Under the pieces are notes generated by a model, which worked only from the letters and a program-made list of their open reading frames with translations, did no database searches and was not told where the DNA came from. This document shows, piece by piece, positions 46,848 through 55,908 of a stretch of DNA of 64,000 bases. The position numbers and the translations under genes are program-made. Source of the stretch: JAAGZL01 sp050291365 (GTDB lineage Bacteria; Pseudomonadota; Gammaproteobacteria; Chromatiales; Chromatiaceae); the NCBI GenBank assembly GCA_050291365.1, contig JBNKJS010000005.1, positions 31,737 through 95,736 on the forward strand, read 5' to 3'. Position 1 is the first letter of the stretch, and the number at the start of each line of letters is the position of its first letter.

Positions 46848-46976
46848 AACCCCGATGACCAGGACGGTCTCGGGGTTAACCTTTTCTGGGGATAGCCCCG
46901 ATAGCATTAAGTGCTGTCGGGGTTAATCTTTTCTGGGCCCCGATAGCATTGAGTGCTATCGGGGTTAACCTTTTCT
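46848..46976. repeat. three tandem GC-rich hairpins downstream of typA
   Basis: Three consecutive units of about 42 bp, each a stem AACCCCGA/TCGGGGTT (units 2 and 3: CCCCGATAGCA/TGCTATCGGGG) followed by AACCTTTTCT. Units 2 and 3 are nearly identical with compensating changes in the stem. Possibly a multiplied terminator for typA or pip, or a REP-like element. Confidence 0.7.
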
Positions 46977-46992
46977 AGACCCGGATCTTTTC

Positions 46993-48816
46993 CTACGATG
47001 TGGTTTTTTCCCTTGAGGCCCTCTTGCGCTCGTGCTCCTTCAGGTAGCGCTTACGAATGCGGATATCTGTTGGGGTTATCTCCACCAACTCATCTTCTTC
47101 GATAAACTCCAAGGCCTGCTCCAGAGAGAATTTGACCGGTGGGGTCAACATAATATTTTCATCACTACCTGAGGCACGAATATTAGTCAGCTGTTTCGCC
47201 TTGGTCGGGTTCACCGTAAGGTCATTATCCCGGGAGTGTATACCGACGATCTGCCCCTCATACACCTGATCACCTGGCTTACTAAACAGCCGCCCTCTCT
47301 CCTGGAGATTAAACAGCGAATATCCCAGAGCCTTACCGGTGGAATTTGAGATCAACACCCCATTTTTGCGCGGGGCAATACCACCCTTCTGCGTCGGCCC
47401 ATAGTGATCAAACACATGATAGATAAGACCGGAACCAGAGGTCAGGGTCATGAACTCGGTCTGAAAACCGATCAGACCACGTGATGGAATAATATAATCC
47501 AGACGCACCCTGCCCTTGCCATCCGGCGCCATATCCTTCAGTTCACCTCTGCGCCCGCCCAGGGCCTCCATTATCCCGCCCTGATGTGACTCCTCCACAT
47601 CCACGGTAAGCTGCTCATATGGTTCGCACACCTCTCCCTCTACCTCACGGAAGATCACCTCAGGCCTGGAGACAGCCAGCTCAAATCCCTCACGCCGCAT
47701 GTTCTCCAACAGGATAGAGAGGTGTAACTCTCCACGCCCGGAGACACGGAATTTTTCCGGATCGGTGCCCTCTTCCACCCTTAAGGCAACATTGTGAATC
47801 AACTCCCGTTCCAGCCTATCCTTGAGCTGACGTGATGTCAGATACTTACCAGACTTACCAGCAAAGGGTGATGTATTGACCTGAAAGGTCATGCTCACCG
47901 TGGGCTCATCCACTGTGAGGCGTGGCATATTTTCTATATGCTCTGGATCACACAGAGTATCGGAGACGTTGGGAGCGGCTATACCGGAGAGGGCTACAAT
48001 ATCTCCAGCGCTGGCAGATTCAACCTCTACCCGGTCAAGTCCAAGAAATCCCAGGACCTGCCCAATCTTCTCCTTACGCTCGCTGCCATTTGGCTTTACC
48101 AGGGTTACCTGCATATTCTTGCGCACGGTACCGCGCGTGATCCTACCGACAGCAATGGCCCCTACGTAGCTGTTATACGCCAGGGTAGAAACCTGCATCT
48201 GAAACGGGCCATCTACATCTACATCCGGGGCCGGGCAGTTTGCTACTATGGCCTCAAATAACGGTGTCATATCCCCTGACGCAACATCTGACTCCATCCC
48301 GGCAAAGCCGTTGATGGCAGACGCATAGACCACCGGAAAATCCAGCTGCTCATCACTGGCACCCAGCTGATCAAACAGCTCAAAGGTCTGATCCACTACC
48401 CAGTCCGGCCTAGCTCCATCTCGATCGATCTTGTTCACCACCACAATAGGGCGTAATCCATGCTTGAACGCCTTCTGGGTAACAAAGCGTGTCTGGGGCA
48501 TCGGCCCATCTACCGCGTCCACCAACAGCAGGACAGAGTCCACCATAGAGAGGACCCGCTCCACCTCACCGCCGAAATCGGCGTGTCCCGGGGTATCTAC
48601 GATATTAATATGGTAGTCATTCCAGTGGATGGCTGTGTTCTTGGAGAGGATGGTAATCCCACGCTCCTTCTCCAGATCATTGGAATCCATTACCCGCTCG
48701 ATCTCACCGCAGCGCTCGCCCAATGTCCCAGACTGCTGCAACAACTGATCCACTAAAGTGGTCTTACCATGATCAACATGGGCAATGATGGCTATATTGC
48801 GGAGTTTACTAATCAC
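46993..48816 (-). CDS. typA: ribosome-associated GTPase TypA/BipA
   Basis: 607 residues. Translational GTPase with G1 AHVDHGKTTL, G2 region ERGITI, G3 DTPGHADFGGEV, G4 NKIDRDGARPDW, domain II, EF-G-like domains III and V, and the BipA-specific C-terminal domain. Assists 50S assembly and stress or cold adaptation. Single gene, divergent from the SH3 protein gene. Confidence 0.96.
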   Translation of the reverse strand: MISKLRNIAIIAHVDHGKTTLVDQLLQQSGTLGERCGEIERVMDSNDLEKERGITILSKNTAIHWNDYHINIVDTPGHADFGGEVERVLSMVDSVLLLVDAVDGPMPQTRFVTQKAFKHGLRPIVVVNKIDRDGARPDWVVDQTFELFDQLGASDEQLDFPVVYASAINGFAGMESDVASGDMTPLFEAIVANCPAPDVDVDGPFQMQVSTLAYNSYVGAIAVGRITRGTVRKNMQVTLVKPNGSERKEKIGQVLGFLGLDRVEVESASAGDIVALSGIAAPNVSDTLCDPEHIENMPRLTVDEPTVSMTFQVNTSPFAGKSGKYLTSRQLKDRLERELIHNVALRVEEGTDPEKFRVSGRGELHLSILLENMRREGFELAVSRPEVIFREVEGEVCEPYEQLTVDVEESHQGGIMEALGGRRGELKDMAPDGKGRVRLDYIIPSRGLIGFQTEFMTLTSGSGLIYHVFDHYGPTQKGGIAPRKNGVLISNSTGKALGYSLFNLQERGRLFSKPGDQVYEGQIVGIHSRDNDLTVNPTKAKQLTNIRASGSDENIMLTPPVKFSLEQALEFIEEDELVEITPTDIRIRKRYLKEHERKRASREKTTS

Positions 48817-49394
48817 TAGCTTTGGTTTCCTTCGATAAATGTCAGCACAGTGTGCACAGACCCTGGCAAAAGGCGAGCGATTATAGCGGAATATGGCTAT
48901 AAATGCAGAAAATAGAGATCGGTGAAAATAGTCATAGTATAACCAACCGCTTTTCTTGATAATCTTAAGCCGTTTTTTTTAAGCAAAACATCTACCAAAT
49001 CAGCTATCACTCTGTTGCATAAAGGATTATTACCTTATCCACAAATCCTGTGGATAACTCTGTGAAGAAACCAGACGATGCAGGATCATAACCCGCACCG
49101 CTATGGCCTTGCAGTTAAATTGTAAAAAAATTGCACAATTACATAATTGCTTTATTAATCATGTGGTTATCTATTTTACAGGCAATTCTGATCGATTGTG
49201 GTGCACAAAAAACCCTAACAACTTGGCAAGCAGAATTAATATGTGCATAACTAGGATAAAAATTGATATCTATCTGATATTTCCGTGGAAAATGGCCGGA
49301 TCTATGTATCTATGCAAAACAGTTTGGACATACTCATCCGGTTTTGAAAAAATACCCCACATCCCACACACCATTAAATAACCAGAAACATAAA
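48817..49394. other. AT-rich divergent intergenic region with DnaA boxes
   Basis: 578 bp between typA and the SH3-domain gene, one of the longest gaps outside the repeat regions. No ORF supported. AT-rich, with T/A runs, and three matches to TTATNCACA (two forming an inverted pair, see 49035-49057; one at 49242-49250). Confidence 0.55.
49035..49057. promoter_or_regulatory. inverted pair of perfect DnaA boxes
   Basis: TTATCCACA at 49035-49043 and TGTGGATAA at 49049-49057 are perfect consensus DnaA boxes facing each other, 5 bp apart. A third match TGTGCATAA is at 49242-49250. There is no dnaA, mnmG or other origin gene nearby, so a DnaA-titration or regulatory site is more likely than oriC. 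Confidence 0.5.
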
Positions 49395-50051
49395 ATGAAG
49401 AGAATATTTCCATTACTGCTGCTGTGCGCCATGGGCGTTCTCCAGGCTGAACCACGCTATATTACCGACAAAACCCACATCACAATGCGGGCTGGAGAAG
49501 GGGCCTCTGAGCAGATACTGCGTATGGTTCCAGCAGGAGAAAAGGTAGACCTGATCTCCAGTAACAGCGAAACCGGCTACTCCATGATCCGCGATGGCAA
49601 GGACCGTGTCGGGTTTGTCCTGACCGATCAACTGATGAAACAACCCAGCGCCAGGGCGAAACTGGATGATGTAGAGAAACGTTACAAGGTCCTGAAACAG
49701 AAGATGCAGAGAAGCAGCAAGCCTTTCAAGGAGCTGCAGCAAAAGTATCAGGCACTGGTTGCGGAACATGAAAAGCTAAAGGAGTCGAAGGAAGGGCTGG
49801 ACTCGGAACTGCAGGAGATGAAACAGGCGTCAGAAAATACCGCCCGCATGTCAGAAGAGCGCAAGGAGTTAAGGAAGAAGTTGGCAGCCCAGACCTGGGA
49901 GATGGAGAACCTGAAACAGGAGTACCAGGAGTTCAAGAATGAACGCTCCCAATACTGGTTTCTGATCGGTGGAGGAGTCGCCTTAATCGGGGTAATTCTC
50001 GGCATGGTTCTGCCGCGACTCCAAGGGCCGTCACAAAAGCAGACCTGGTAG
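49395..50051 (+). CDS. TIGR04211-type SH3-domain protein (YgiM-like)
   Basis: 218 residues: signal peptide (KRIFPLLLLCAMGVLQA), bacterial SH3 domain (RYITDKTHITMRAGEG, VGFVLTDQLM), long coiled coil (about 95-180), and a C-terminal membrane helix (YWFLIGGGVALIGVILGMVL) with a short cytoplasmic tail. Domain order matches E. coli YgiM. The start ATG at 49395 is chosen over a TTG at 49344. Confidence 0.85.
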   Translation: MKRIFPLLLLCAMGVLQAEPRYITDKTHITMRAGEGASEQILRMVPAGEKVDLISSNSETGYSMIRDGKDRVGFVLTDQLMKQPSARAKLDDVEKRYKVLKQKMQRSSKPFKELQQKYQALVAEHEKLKESKEGLDSELQEMKQASENTARMSEERKELRKKLAAQTWEMENLKQEYQEFKNERSQYWFLIGGGVALIGVILGMVLPRLQGPSQKQTW

Positions 50052-50055
50052 TTAG

Positions 50056-50080
50056 CAGTCCGGCCATCCCTGGCCGGACT
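50056..50080. terminator. hairpin between convergent genes
   Basis: AGTCCGGCCA/TGGCCGGACT stem with a 4-nt loop directly between the SH3 gene and ilvD. It lacks a clear T-run, so it may act as a weak bidirectional terminator or simply protect 3' ends. Confidence 0.5.
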
Positions 50081-50088
50081 ACGCATTA

Positions 50089-51939
50089 CTACTGTTTGAG
50101 CTGAGACAGATCCCTAACCGCACCGCGGGCAGCACTGGTGGTCAATGCCGCATAGGCCTGCAGCGCCGTGGAGACCTGACGATCTCTATCCAGCGGCTGC
50201 CATGCGTCACCACCTTTCGCCTCCATCTCTGTTCGGCGTCTCGCCAACTCATCCTCGCCGACGGCCAGGTTAATAGTCCTGGCTGGGATGTCTATTTCAA
50301 TCCTATCCCCTTCCTGCACCAGACCAATATTGCCGCCCTCCGCCGCCTCGGGAGAACAGTGACCAATGGAGAGTCCAGAGGTACCGCCAGAGAAACGACC
50401 ATCTGTGATTAGAGCACAACTCTTGCCCAACCCCTTCGACTTAAGATAACTGGTGGGATAGAGCATCTCCTGCATCCCCGGTCCACCCTTAGGTCCTTCG
50501 TAGCGGATGAGCACAATATCGCCTGACTTGATGTTGTCCTGCAGAATACCCTCCACTGCCGCCTCCTGGCTCTCAAAGATACGGGCTGGCCCACTGAACT
50601 TGAGAATAGAGTCATCAACACCTGCCGTCTTTACGATGCATCCGGCCTCGGCCAGATTACCGTACAGCACCGCCAGACCACCGTCCTGACTATAGGCGTG
50701 TTTTTTTGATCGAATGCAGCCATTTTCTCGATCCAGGTCCAGATCCGGCCACCTCTTCTCCTGACTAAAGGCCTCTATGGAGAACTGGCCGCCAGGTCCG
50801 GCAAGATAGCGCTCCTGCGCCTCTTTATCATCGCTTCTGGCAACGTCCCATTTTTCAATGGCTGCGCCAATGGTTGGGCTATGTACTGTAGGGACATCCC
50901 CATTCAACAGACCCGCCTGCTCCAGTTGGCCCAGGATCCCGACCACACCTCCGGCTCTATGCACATCCTCCAGATGGTACTTCTGGGTCGAAGGTGCAAC
51001 CTTGCACAGATTTGGCACCTTGCGCGAGAGGCGGTCTATATCTTCCATAGTGAACTCCACCCCTGCCTCGTGGGCGGCTGCCAGCAGATGCAGCACCGTG
51101 TTGGTGGAACCGCCCATGGCAATATCCAGACTCATGGCGTTCTCGAAAGCCTCGAAGGTGGCTATACCACGCGGCAGCGCTGACTCATCATCCTGCTCAT
51201 AATAACGCCGGGCCAGATCCACTATCCGGCGACCAGCCTCTAAAAACAGATCCTTGCGATAGGCGTGGGTTGCCAACAAGGAACCATTGCCAGGCAGACT
51301 CAGTCCCAGGGCCTCGGTGAGACAGTTCATGGAGTTTGCAGTGAACATGCCAGAACAAGAACCACAGGTGGGGCAGGCAGAGCGCTCAATCTGAGCCACA
51401 TTCTCATCCGTCTCCTCCAGGTCTGCAGCAGAGACCATGGCATCCACCAGATCCAGATGCACCTCCTCACCACCGATCACCGTCTTACCCGATTCCATAG
51501 GTCCACCGGAAACAAACACCGTAGGGATATTCAACCGCAGTGATGCCATCAACATCCCGGGGGTAATCTTATCGCAGTTAGAGATACAGACCATGGCATC
51601 GGCACAGTGGGCGTTGACCATGTACTCAACCGAATCAGCTATGATGTCCCGTGACGGCAAGGAGTAGAGCATACCGCCATGGCCCATGGCGATGCCGTCA
51701 TCAATGGCAATGGTGTTGAACTCCTTGGCCACGCCGCCCGCGGCCTCAATCTCACGCGCCACCATCTGTCCCAGGTCTTTAAGATGCACATGGCCAGGTA
51801 CAAACTGGGTAAAAGAGTTAACCACTGCAATTATCGGCTTATCAAAATCATCTTCTTTCATGCCGGTGGCACGCCACAGGGCGCGAGCACCTGCCATGTT
51901 GCGGCCATGAGTAGTAGTGCGTGAACGGTATTGTGGCAT
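50089..51939 (-). CDS. ilvD: dihydroxy-acid dehydratase
   Basis: Third common step of isoleucine and valine synthesis; 616 residues as in E. coli. Iron-sulfur ligands in CISNCDKITPGML and ACPTCGSCSGMFTANSMN; IDDGIAMGHGGM and DGRFSGGTSGLSIGHCSPEAAEGG cut as RFSGGTSGLSIGHCSPE. The ATG at 51939 has GGAG at 6 nt, preferred over a TTG at 51951. Confidence 0.96.
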   Translation of the reverse strand: MPQYRSRTTTHGRNMAGARALWRATGMKEDDFDKPIIAVVNSFTQFVPGHVHLKDLGQMVAREIEAAGGVAKEFNTIAIDDGIAMGHGGMLYSLPSRDIIADSVEYMVNAHCADAMVCISNCDKITPGMLMASLRLNIPTVFVSGGPMESGKTVIGGEEVHLDLVDAMVSAADLEETDENVAQIERSACPTCGSCSGMFTANSMNCLTEALGLSLPGNGSLLATHAYRKDLFLEAGRRIVDLARRYYEQDDESALPRGIATFEAFENAMSLDIAMGGSTNTVLHLLAAAHEAGVEFTMEDIDRLSRKVPNLCKVAPSTQKYHLEDVHRAGGVVGILGQLEQAGLLNGDVPTVHSPTIGAAIEKWDVARSDDKEAQERYLAGPGGQFSIEAFSQEKRWPDLDLDRENGCIRSKKHAYSQDGGLAVLYGNLAEAGCIVKTAGVDDSILKFSGPARIFESQEAAVEGILQDNIKSGDIVLIRYEGPKGGPGMQEMLYPTSYLKSKGLGKSCALITDGRFSGGTSGLSIGHCSPEAAEGGNIGLVQEGDRIEIDIPARTINLAVGEDELARRRTEMEAKGGDAWQPLDRDRQVSTALQAYAALTTSAARGAVRDLSQLKQ

Positions 51940-52062
51940 TTTCTTCTCCAAACAAATCTAAACTCAGCCGGACAGCACCTGTCCGGGATCACTCTAAAAA
52001 CAAATCCTTATTGGATTATCCAACTTTATATAGATCAGTTACAGCAGAACCAAAAAATAAAT

Positions 52063-52713
52063 TTATTTGAGCCTGTTGGTCAGATCTTGACTATGCATTG
52101 GAAGCGGCACGTCTTTGGCTGAATCAAAACTAACCCCAAGGTCTCTTAATATTCCATCATGGACACTATAAATCACCCCATGCAACGCGAACTTCTGGCC
52201 ACTTTTCCATGCGTCCTGCACCACAGTTGTATGGCATAAATTCAACACCTGCTCAATCACGTTGATCTCACAGAGCACATCCACCCTCTCCTCTTCGTCC
52301 TGACACAGCGCAAACTTCTCTTCATTCCGATTGTAGATATCCTTAATATGTTGCAGCCAATTATCCACCAGGCCATGGCGTGCACCACGCACCGCTGCAG
52401 TGACCCCGCCGCATCCGTAATGTCCGCACACCAGTATGTGCTTCACCTTCAATACATCAATGGCGTACTGCACCACAGAAAGGCAGTTAAGATCGGTGTG
52501 AATAACCAGATTACCCACATTTCTATGCACAAATATCTCGCCGGGCAACATCCCAACAATCTCGTTTGCCGGAACCCGGCTGTCGGAACACCCTATCCAG
52601 AGATAGTCAGGTGACTGCTGTTCCGAAAGCTTTTTAAAGAAACTAGAATCTCTCTCCTTAATTCCACTGGCCCACTCATGGTTATTTTTAAACAATCTTT
52701 CTAAACCGGACAT
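52063..52713 (-). CDS. can: beta-class carbonic anhydrase
   Basis: Interconverts CO2 and bicarbonate. 216 residues with zinc ligands C-x-D-x-R in WIGCSDSRVPAN and H-x-x-C in VCGHYGCGGV, plus FVHRNVGNLV. Closest in layout to E. coli Can. Divergent from argE. Confidence 0.93.
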   Translation of the reverse strand: MSGLERLFKNNHEWASGIKERDSSFFKKLSEQQSPDYLWIGCSDSRVPANEIVGMLPGEIFVHRNVGNLVIHTDLNCLSVVQYAIDVLKVKHILVCGHYGCGGVTAAVRGARHGLVDNWLQHIKDIYNRNEEKFALCQDEEERVDVLCEINVIEQVLNLCHTTVVQDAWKSGQKFALHGVIYSVHDGILRDLGVSFDSAKDVPLPMHSQDLTNRLK

Positions 52714-52841
52714 ATGACCTCAATAAACTAAATTACGGTAATTCACAAACTGTACTCAAATTGCTCAAACAGAGCATATCACCTTGCAACGCAACGCGGG
52801 AGCGTGTTTATTATGCAGTATCCAACCAGTTGAGCCAGACT

Positions 52842-53990
52842 ATGAAAGCACCTAGCTGTATAGAGATGATTGAGCAGCTGATCGCCTGCCCCTCGGTGAG
52901 CAGCATCAATCCAGAGTGGGACCAATCTAACCAGGGGGTTATCCAGCTCCTGGCCGACTGGCTGCAGCCACTTGGCTTTAAGATTGAGATGGTTAAGCTG
53001 CAGAGCAACCCCGACAAATACAACCTAATTGCCACGGCCGGAACCGGCAGTAATGGACTAGTACTCTCTGGCCACACCGACACCGTCCCCTATGATGAGG
53101 GACGCTGGAGCCAGGACCCGTTCAAACTTACTCAGCGGGACGGTCGCCTCTATGGTCTAGGTGTATCAGACATGAAAGGCTTCTTTGCCCTGGCAATTGA
53201 AGCAGTACGCGACCTTGACCTAAACGGACTAACCCAGCCACTGACCATACTGGCCACCGCTGACGAGGAGAGCACCATGAGTGGTGCCAAGGCCCTGCTG
53301 GATGGAGAGCGCAGGCTAGGACGCCACGCCCTCATCGGCGAGCCCACCGGACTGAAACCCATACGCATGCATAAAGGCATCGCCATGGAGACCATTCGCC
53401 TGCTGGGCAGGTCAGGACACTCCAGTGACCCCAGCTTTGGCGTCAGCGCCCTGGAGGGGATGCACCGGGTGATAGGTGAAATACTCAAATGGAGGGACGA
53501 GCTACAGCAGAAACACCGCAACCCCCTGTTTAAGGTTGAGGTCCCCACCCTGAATCTGGGACGTATCCATGGAGGCGACAGCCCCAACCGTATCTGCGCC
53601 AAATGTGAACTACAGATTGATCTGCGCCCGTTACCGGGAATGGATCTAGACGAACTACGAGGAGAACTCTCCACTCGCCTAGTTGATCTGCTGCAAGGCA
53701 GCCAACTCAAGCTAGAGATGGAGTCGGGCTTTGCCGGCATACCCGCCATGGAGACACCGGAAGATGCTGCCATCGTCCGTGTAGCTGAAGAGCTAACAGG
53801 AGAAAAATCCATATCTGCATCCTACGCAACTGAAGGGCCATATCTACAGGAGCTGGGGATGGAGACAATAATACTTGGTCCAGGAGATATAGATCAGGCC
53901 CATCAGCCAGACGAGTATCTAAGCCTGGAACGCATTCAGCCGATGATTGGGATCTTGCAGAGTATGGTTAAACGGTTTTGTCTATCATGA
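52842..53990 (+). CDS. argE: acetylornithine deacetylase
   Basis: M20 metallopeptidase of arginine synthesis, 382 residues (E. coli 383). LVLSGHTDTVPYDEGRW (zinc His and Asp), YGLGVSDMKGFFALAI (bridging Asp), ATADEESTMSGAKAL (Glu-Glu), IGEPTGLKPI, and the C-terminal GPGDIDQAHQPDEY His. The frame opens upstream at 52761, but the ATG at 52842 gives the family start. Last chromosomal core gene before the cassette array. Confidence 0.93.
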   Translation: MKAPSCIEMIEQLIACPSVSSINPEWDQSNQGVIQLLADWLQPLGFKIEMVKLQSNPDKYNLIATAGTGSNGLVLSGHTDTVPYDEGRWSQDPFKLTQRDGRLYGLGVSDMKGFFALAIEAVRDLDLNGLTQPLTILATADEESTMSGAKALLDGERRLGRHALIGEPTGLKPIRMHKGIAMETIRLLGRSGHSSDPSFGVSALEGMHRVIGEILKWRDELQQKHRNPLFKVEVPTLNLGRIHGGDSPNRICAKCELQIDLRPLPGMDLDELRGELSTRLVDLLQGSQLKLEMESGFAGIPAMETPEDAAIVRVAEELTGEKSISASYATEGPYLQELGMETIILGPGDIDQAHQPDEYLSLERIQPMIGILQSMVKRFCLS

Positions 53991-53994
53991 CCGT

Positions 53995-54012
53995 TAAAGG
54001 GAGACGCATTGA
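53995..54012. repeat. degenerate REP fragment
   Basis: TAAAGGGAGACGCATTGA, a worn copy of the AAAGGGGACGCATTTA motif, right after argE and at the edge of the cassette array. Confidence 0.4.
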
Positions 54013-54060
54013 ACCTTACCCACCTCTTCAATAGATCAGTAATTTACTGTCCATTAAAGT

Positions 54061-54132
54061 GGCGCTAGTTCACGGAGCGTCAGCGACGTCCAGCGCAACG
54101 TAGTAGAGCGGTTTTTAATCTGCTTGTTATAT
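54061..54132 (-). repeat. attC site, terminal, with degenerate outer core
   Basis: Cassette-side core TATAACAAGC is normal (minus strand, overlapping the ORF stop), but the argE-side end reads GAACTAGCGCC rather than GTTAGGC. It marks the distal end of the array. Confidence 0.65.
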
Positions 54133-54603
54133 AATTTCATGTATAAGATTTTTAAAATATGGGAAATATATTTTCCCCCAAACTGGGTTCTTGATAAAAG
54201 AATGAACTTCATTTGATGATGAGTTTACTGCTACAGGAATACTGAACCCCGCCCATTTTTTTCCACTTTTGAGATTCTGACAATACTCAATAACATTTGG
54301 GTCGAGTTTACTTGATATAAGTATAGAGATTACTCCAATACCTGATTGTAGCCCCCTCGGCCAGCCTTTATAGTTTTGCGATGCATAGATAAATGATTTA
54401 TCTAAGATTTTTTCCATCAAATCAATTGTTACGAGCGTATTACCAAGATCTACGGCCACAATGAATGTGTTTAGTTGTGTTGCAAACCAACGCCATTTGA
54501 ACAGTTTTTCATAACCTATGACAGTCGGTAAATCTGCAATTGAATCATTTGAGTAGAAAATTGATTTTGAAATTAGGTGGCTTTGTATGTTTTCTAATAA
54601 CAT
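54127..54603 (-). CDS. cassette ORF, hypothetical protein
   Basis: 158 residues, no recognised family. Mixed alpha/beta with ADLPTVIGYEKLFKWRWFAT, FIVAVDLGNTLVTIDL and a hydrophobic GIGVISILIS stretch; not clearly a membrane protein. Last (most distal) cassette of the array; its stop codon lies within the attC core, as is usual for cassettes. Confidence 0.6.
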   Translation of the reverse strand: MLLENIQSHLISKSIFYSNDSIADLPTVIGYEKLFKWRWFATQLNTFIVAVDLGNTLVTIDLMEKILDKSFIYASQNYKGWPRGLQSGIGVISILISSKLDPNVIEYCQNLKSGKKWAGFSIPVAVNSSSNEVHSFIKNPVWGKIYFPYFKNLIHEII

Positions 54604-54620
54604 TTCACTTCTCTATTTAC

Positions 54621-54702
54621 ACATAACGTTTTAAAAACGGGTGACTGGCGAAGCCAGCCGTCCCAGCAGCCGTAGGCTGCAACTTGATTTACTTATTATG
54701 TG
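54621..54702 (-). repeat. attC site
   Basis: About 82 bp from CATAACG to TTATTATGTG. Inner inverted arms GACTGGCGAAGCCAGCCGTC and GCAGCCGTAGGCTGC; separates two cassette ORFs. Confidence 0.8.
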
Positions 54703-55075
54703 ATTTGTTGCCATTAATGTAATTAACCTTCTTATACTCGCCAAACGGAGATAAAAAGAATGAGTCATTATTGTCTTCTGAATTAGGTATTAACCATTTA
54801 CCATCTCTTATTCCATTTTTGTATTCACCATACCAATGTATAGAAGGGCAACCGAGAAAGCCACATTCACCACCACAAACAGTTGAATACGCAAAACCAT
54901 TAAATGTATTTTGTGTTCCTGCAATAAACATTGTTCCGTTTCTTTTTTCGAGAAAAGAGCTAGCATCCTTTGCATTGTTTATAGCGTTACGACAGTACAT
55001 TAATTCTGCAGTAAATATAGCAGCAGGTATTAAAATTAATGCTATTAAAACATAACAGAGGAAAAGGGGACGCAT
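54689..55075 (-). CDS. cassette ORF, membrane-anchored hypothetical protein; start codon inside a REP repeat
   Basis: 128 residues. An N-terminal hydrophobic helix (LCYVLIALILIPAAIFTAE) and a cysteine-containing exterior (VCGGECGFLGCPSIHW) followed by a MORN-like turn (GEYKNGIRDGKW). The first five codons (MRPLF) are read from the inverted complement of the REP motif GGGGACGCAT, so the native start has been replaced or extended. An alternative start is the Met at residue 26, after the helix. No family recognised. Confidence 0.55.
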   Translation of the reverse strand: MRPLFLCYVLIALILIPAAIFTAELMYCRNAINNAKDASSFLEKRNGTMFIAGTQNTFNGFAYSTVCGGECGFLGCPSIHWYGEYKNGIRDGKWLIPNSEDNNDSFFLSPFGEYKKVNYINGNKSHNK

Positions 55076-55172
55076 TTATTTTTCGCCTATAAGGACAGGA
55101 AAAGGGGACGCATTTATTTTTCGCCTATTAATCGTCTTCCATCTCATCAAAAAATAGATGCGTCCCCTTTTC
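55062..55172. repeat. REP single plus REPIN between attC and a cassette gene
   Basis: One REP (GAAAAGGGGACGCATTTATT, 55061-55083) is followed by a complete REPIN at 55100-55172: forward REP, spacer GCCTATTAATCGTCTTCC, inverted REP AGATGCGTCCCCTTTTC. The REPIN is identical, bar two or three bases, to that at 55938-56010. Confidence 0.88.
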
Positions 55173-55177
55173 GTTAA

Positions 55178-55250
55178 TGCATAACGTCTTGGGGAGGCTC
55201 AGAGCGTCCCAGTGAGCGATAGTGAACGATCTTGACCCGATTGTTATGCA
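55178..55250 (-). repeat. attC site
   Basis: 73 bp, TGCATAACG ... TTGTTATGC, with inner arms GGCTCAGAGCGTCCCAGTGAG; the gene-side core overlaps the stop codon at 55244. Confidence 0.85.
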
Positions 55251-55564
55251 TGATACTTCGGATTTGTGTGTTCTTTGAGTTCATTGGATAGTCCCTGTAT
55301 ATCCACTTCATTAACTAGACCTTCTTGCCGTAGCATTATAAGTTGTATTGTGGCCTTTGAGCGGCGGTGATCATTGAATAGTAAAGCAATTTGCTTGTCG
55401 TAGTTCTCAATTAACTTGTATAAGTAGAGATACTTTCCATGATTTGTTGGGTTGTCTCTACTCGCCAATCCTTCTGAAACATCTTCCAATATATTTCCGC
55501 AGAAACGTTCTAAAGCCGCTTCTTTTATTTTCTTAAATTTCTTCCAATCAGATTCTGAGATCAT
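55244..55564 (-). CDS. cassette ORF, hypothetical protein
   Basis: 106 residues, helical and charged, no membrane segment: SESDWKKFKKIKEAALERFC, NHGKYLYLYKLIENYDKQIA, HRRSKATIQLIMLRQEGLV. I do not recognise the family. ATG start 13 bp from the preceding attC. Confidence 0.62.
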   Translation of the reverse strand: MISESDWKKFKKIKEAALERFCGNILEDVSEGLASRDNPTNHGKYLYLYKLIENYDKQIALLFNDHRRSKATIQLIMLRQEGLVNEVDIQGLSNELKEHTNPKYHA

Positions 55565-55576
55565 TTTTCATCCAAA

Positions 55577-55645
55577 TGCATAACGCCCACATATGGGGCT
55601 GTAGTGGTGCGAGCATTTTGTCCGTGTGATTGCGATTGTTATGTG
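55577..55645 (-). repeat. attC site
   Basis: 69 bp, TGCATAACGCCC ... GATTGTTATGTG, inner pair TGGTGCGAGCATTTTGTCC; overlaps the stop codon at 55639. Confidence 0.85.
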
Positions 55646-55890
55646 CTTTGCACCAAACTAACATATTGCGCACCTGCTGTAGCGACCACGATAATAAAGA
55701 GCCCTACTTGTAGCTTAAAGCGTGTAATCTCTGTACCGGCTGGCCAATTATTGCCGAAGAAGAGAAGTATTGGAAAGAACATCTTGAGATAGCTCGGACC
55801 GCTTGGCTCTCCTTTTGTCCATGCTAGTTTCCAATAGAACCCAAACCATGTGAACCAAGCTAGCAGCAATGTAGCCTCAATTATTTTCAT
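55639..55890 (-). CDS. cassette ORF, small membrane protein
   Basis: 83 residues, two to three hydrophobic spans: ATLLLAWFTWFGFYWKLAW, YLKMFFPILLFFGNNW, VGLFIIVVATAGAQYV. Topology resembles many integron-borne small membrane proteins; no family assigned. Confidence 0.62.
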   Translation of the reverse strand: MKIIEATLLLAWFTWFGFYWKLAWTKGEPSGPSYLKMFFPILLFFGNNWPAGTEITRFKLQVGLFIIVVATAGAQYVSLVQST

Positions 55891-55908
55891 AAACGATGCT
55901 TCCCTGAC

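Larger units (their letters stand above)
46645..46992. other. pip-typA intergenic region
   Basis: 348 bp with no gene. It holds the 20-bp palindrome at 46691-46710 close to the pip start and the three tandem hairpins at 46848-46976 after typA. Confidence 0.6.

Noticed and set aside
48817..49394. Chromosomal origin of replication.
   Set aside because: Three DnaA boxes are too few and no dnaA, dnaN, mnmG or parAB genes are nearby.
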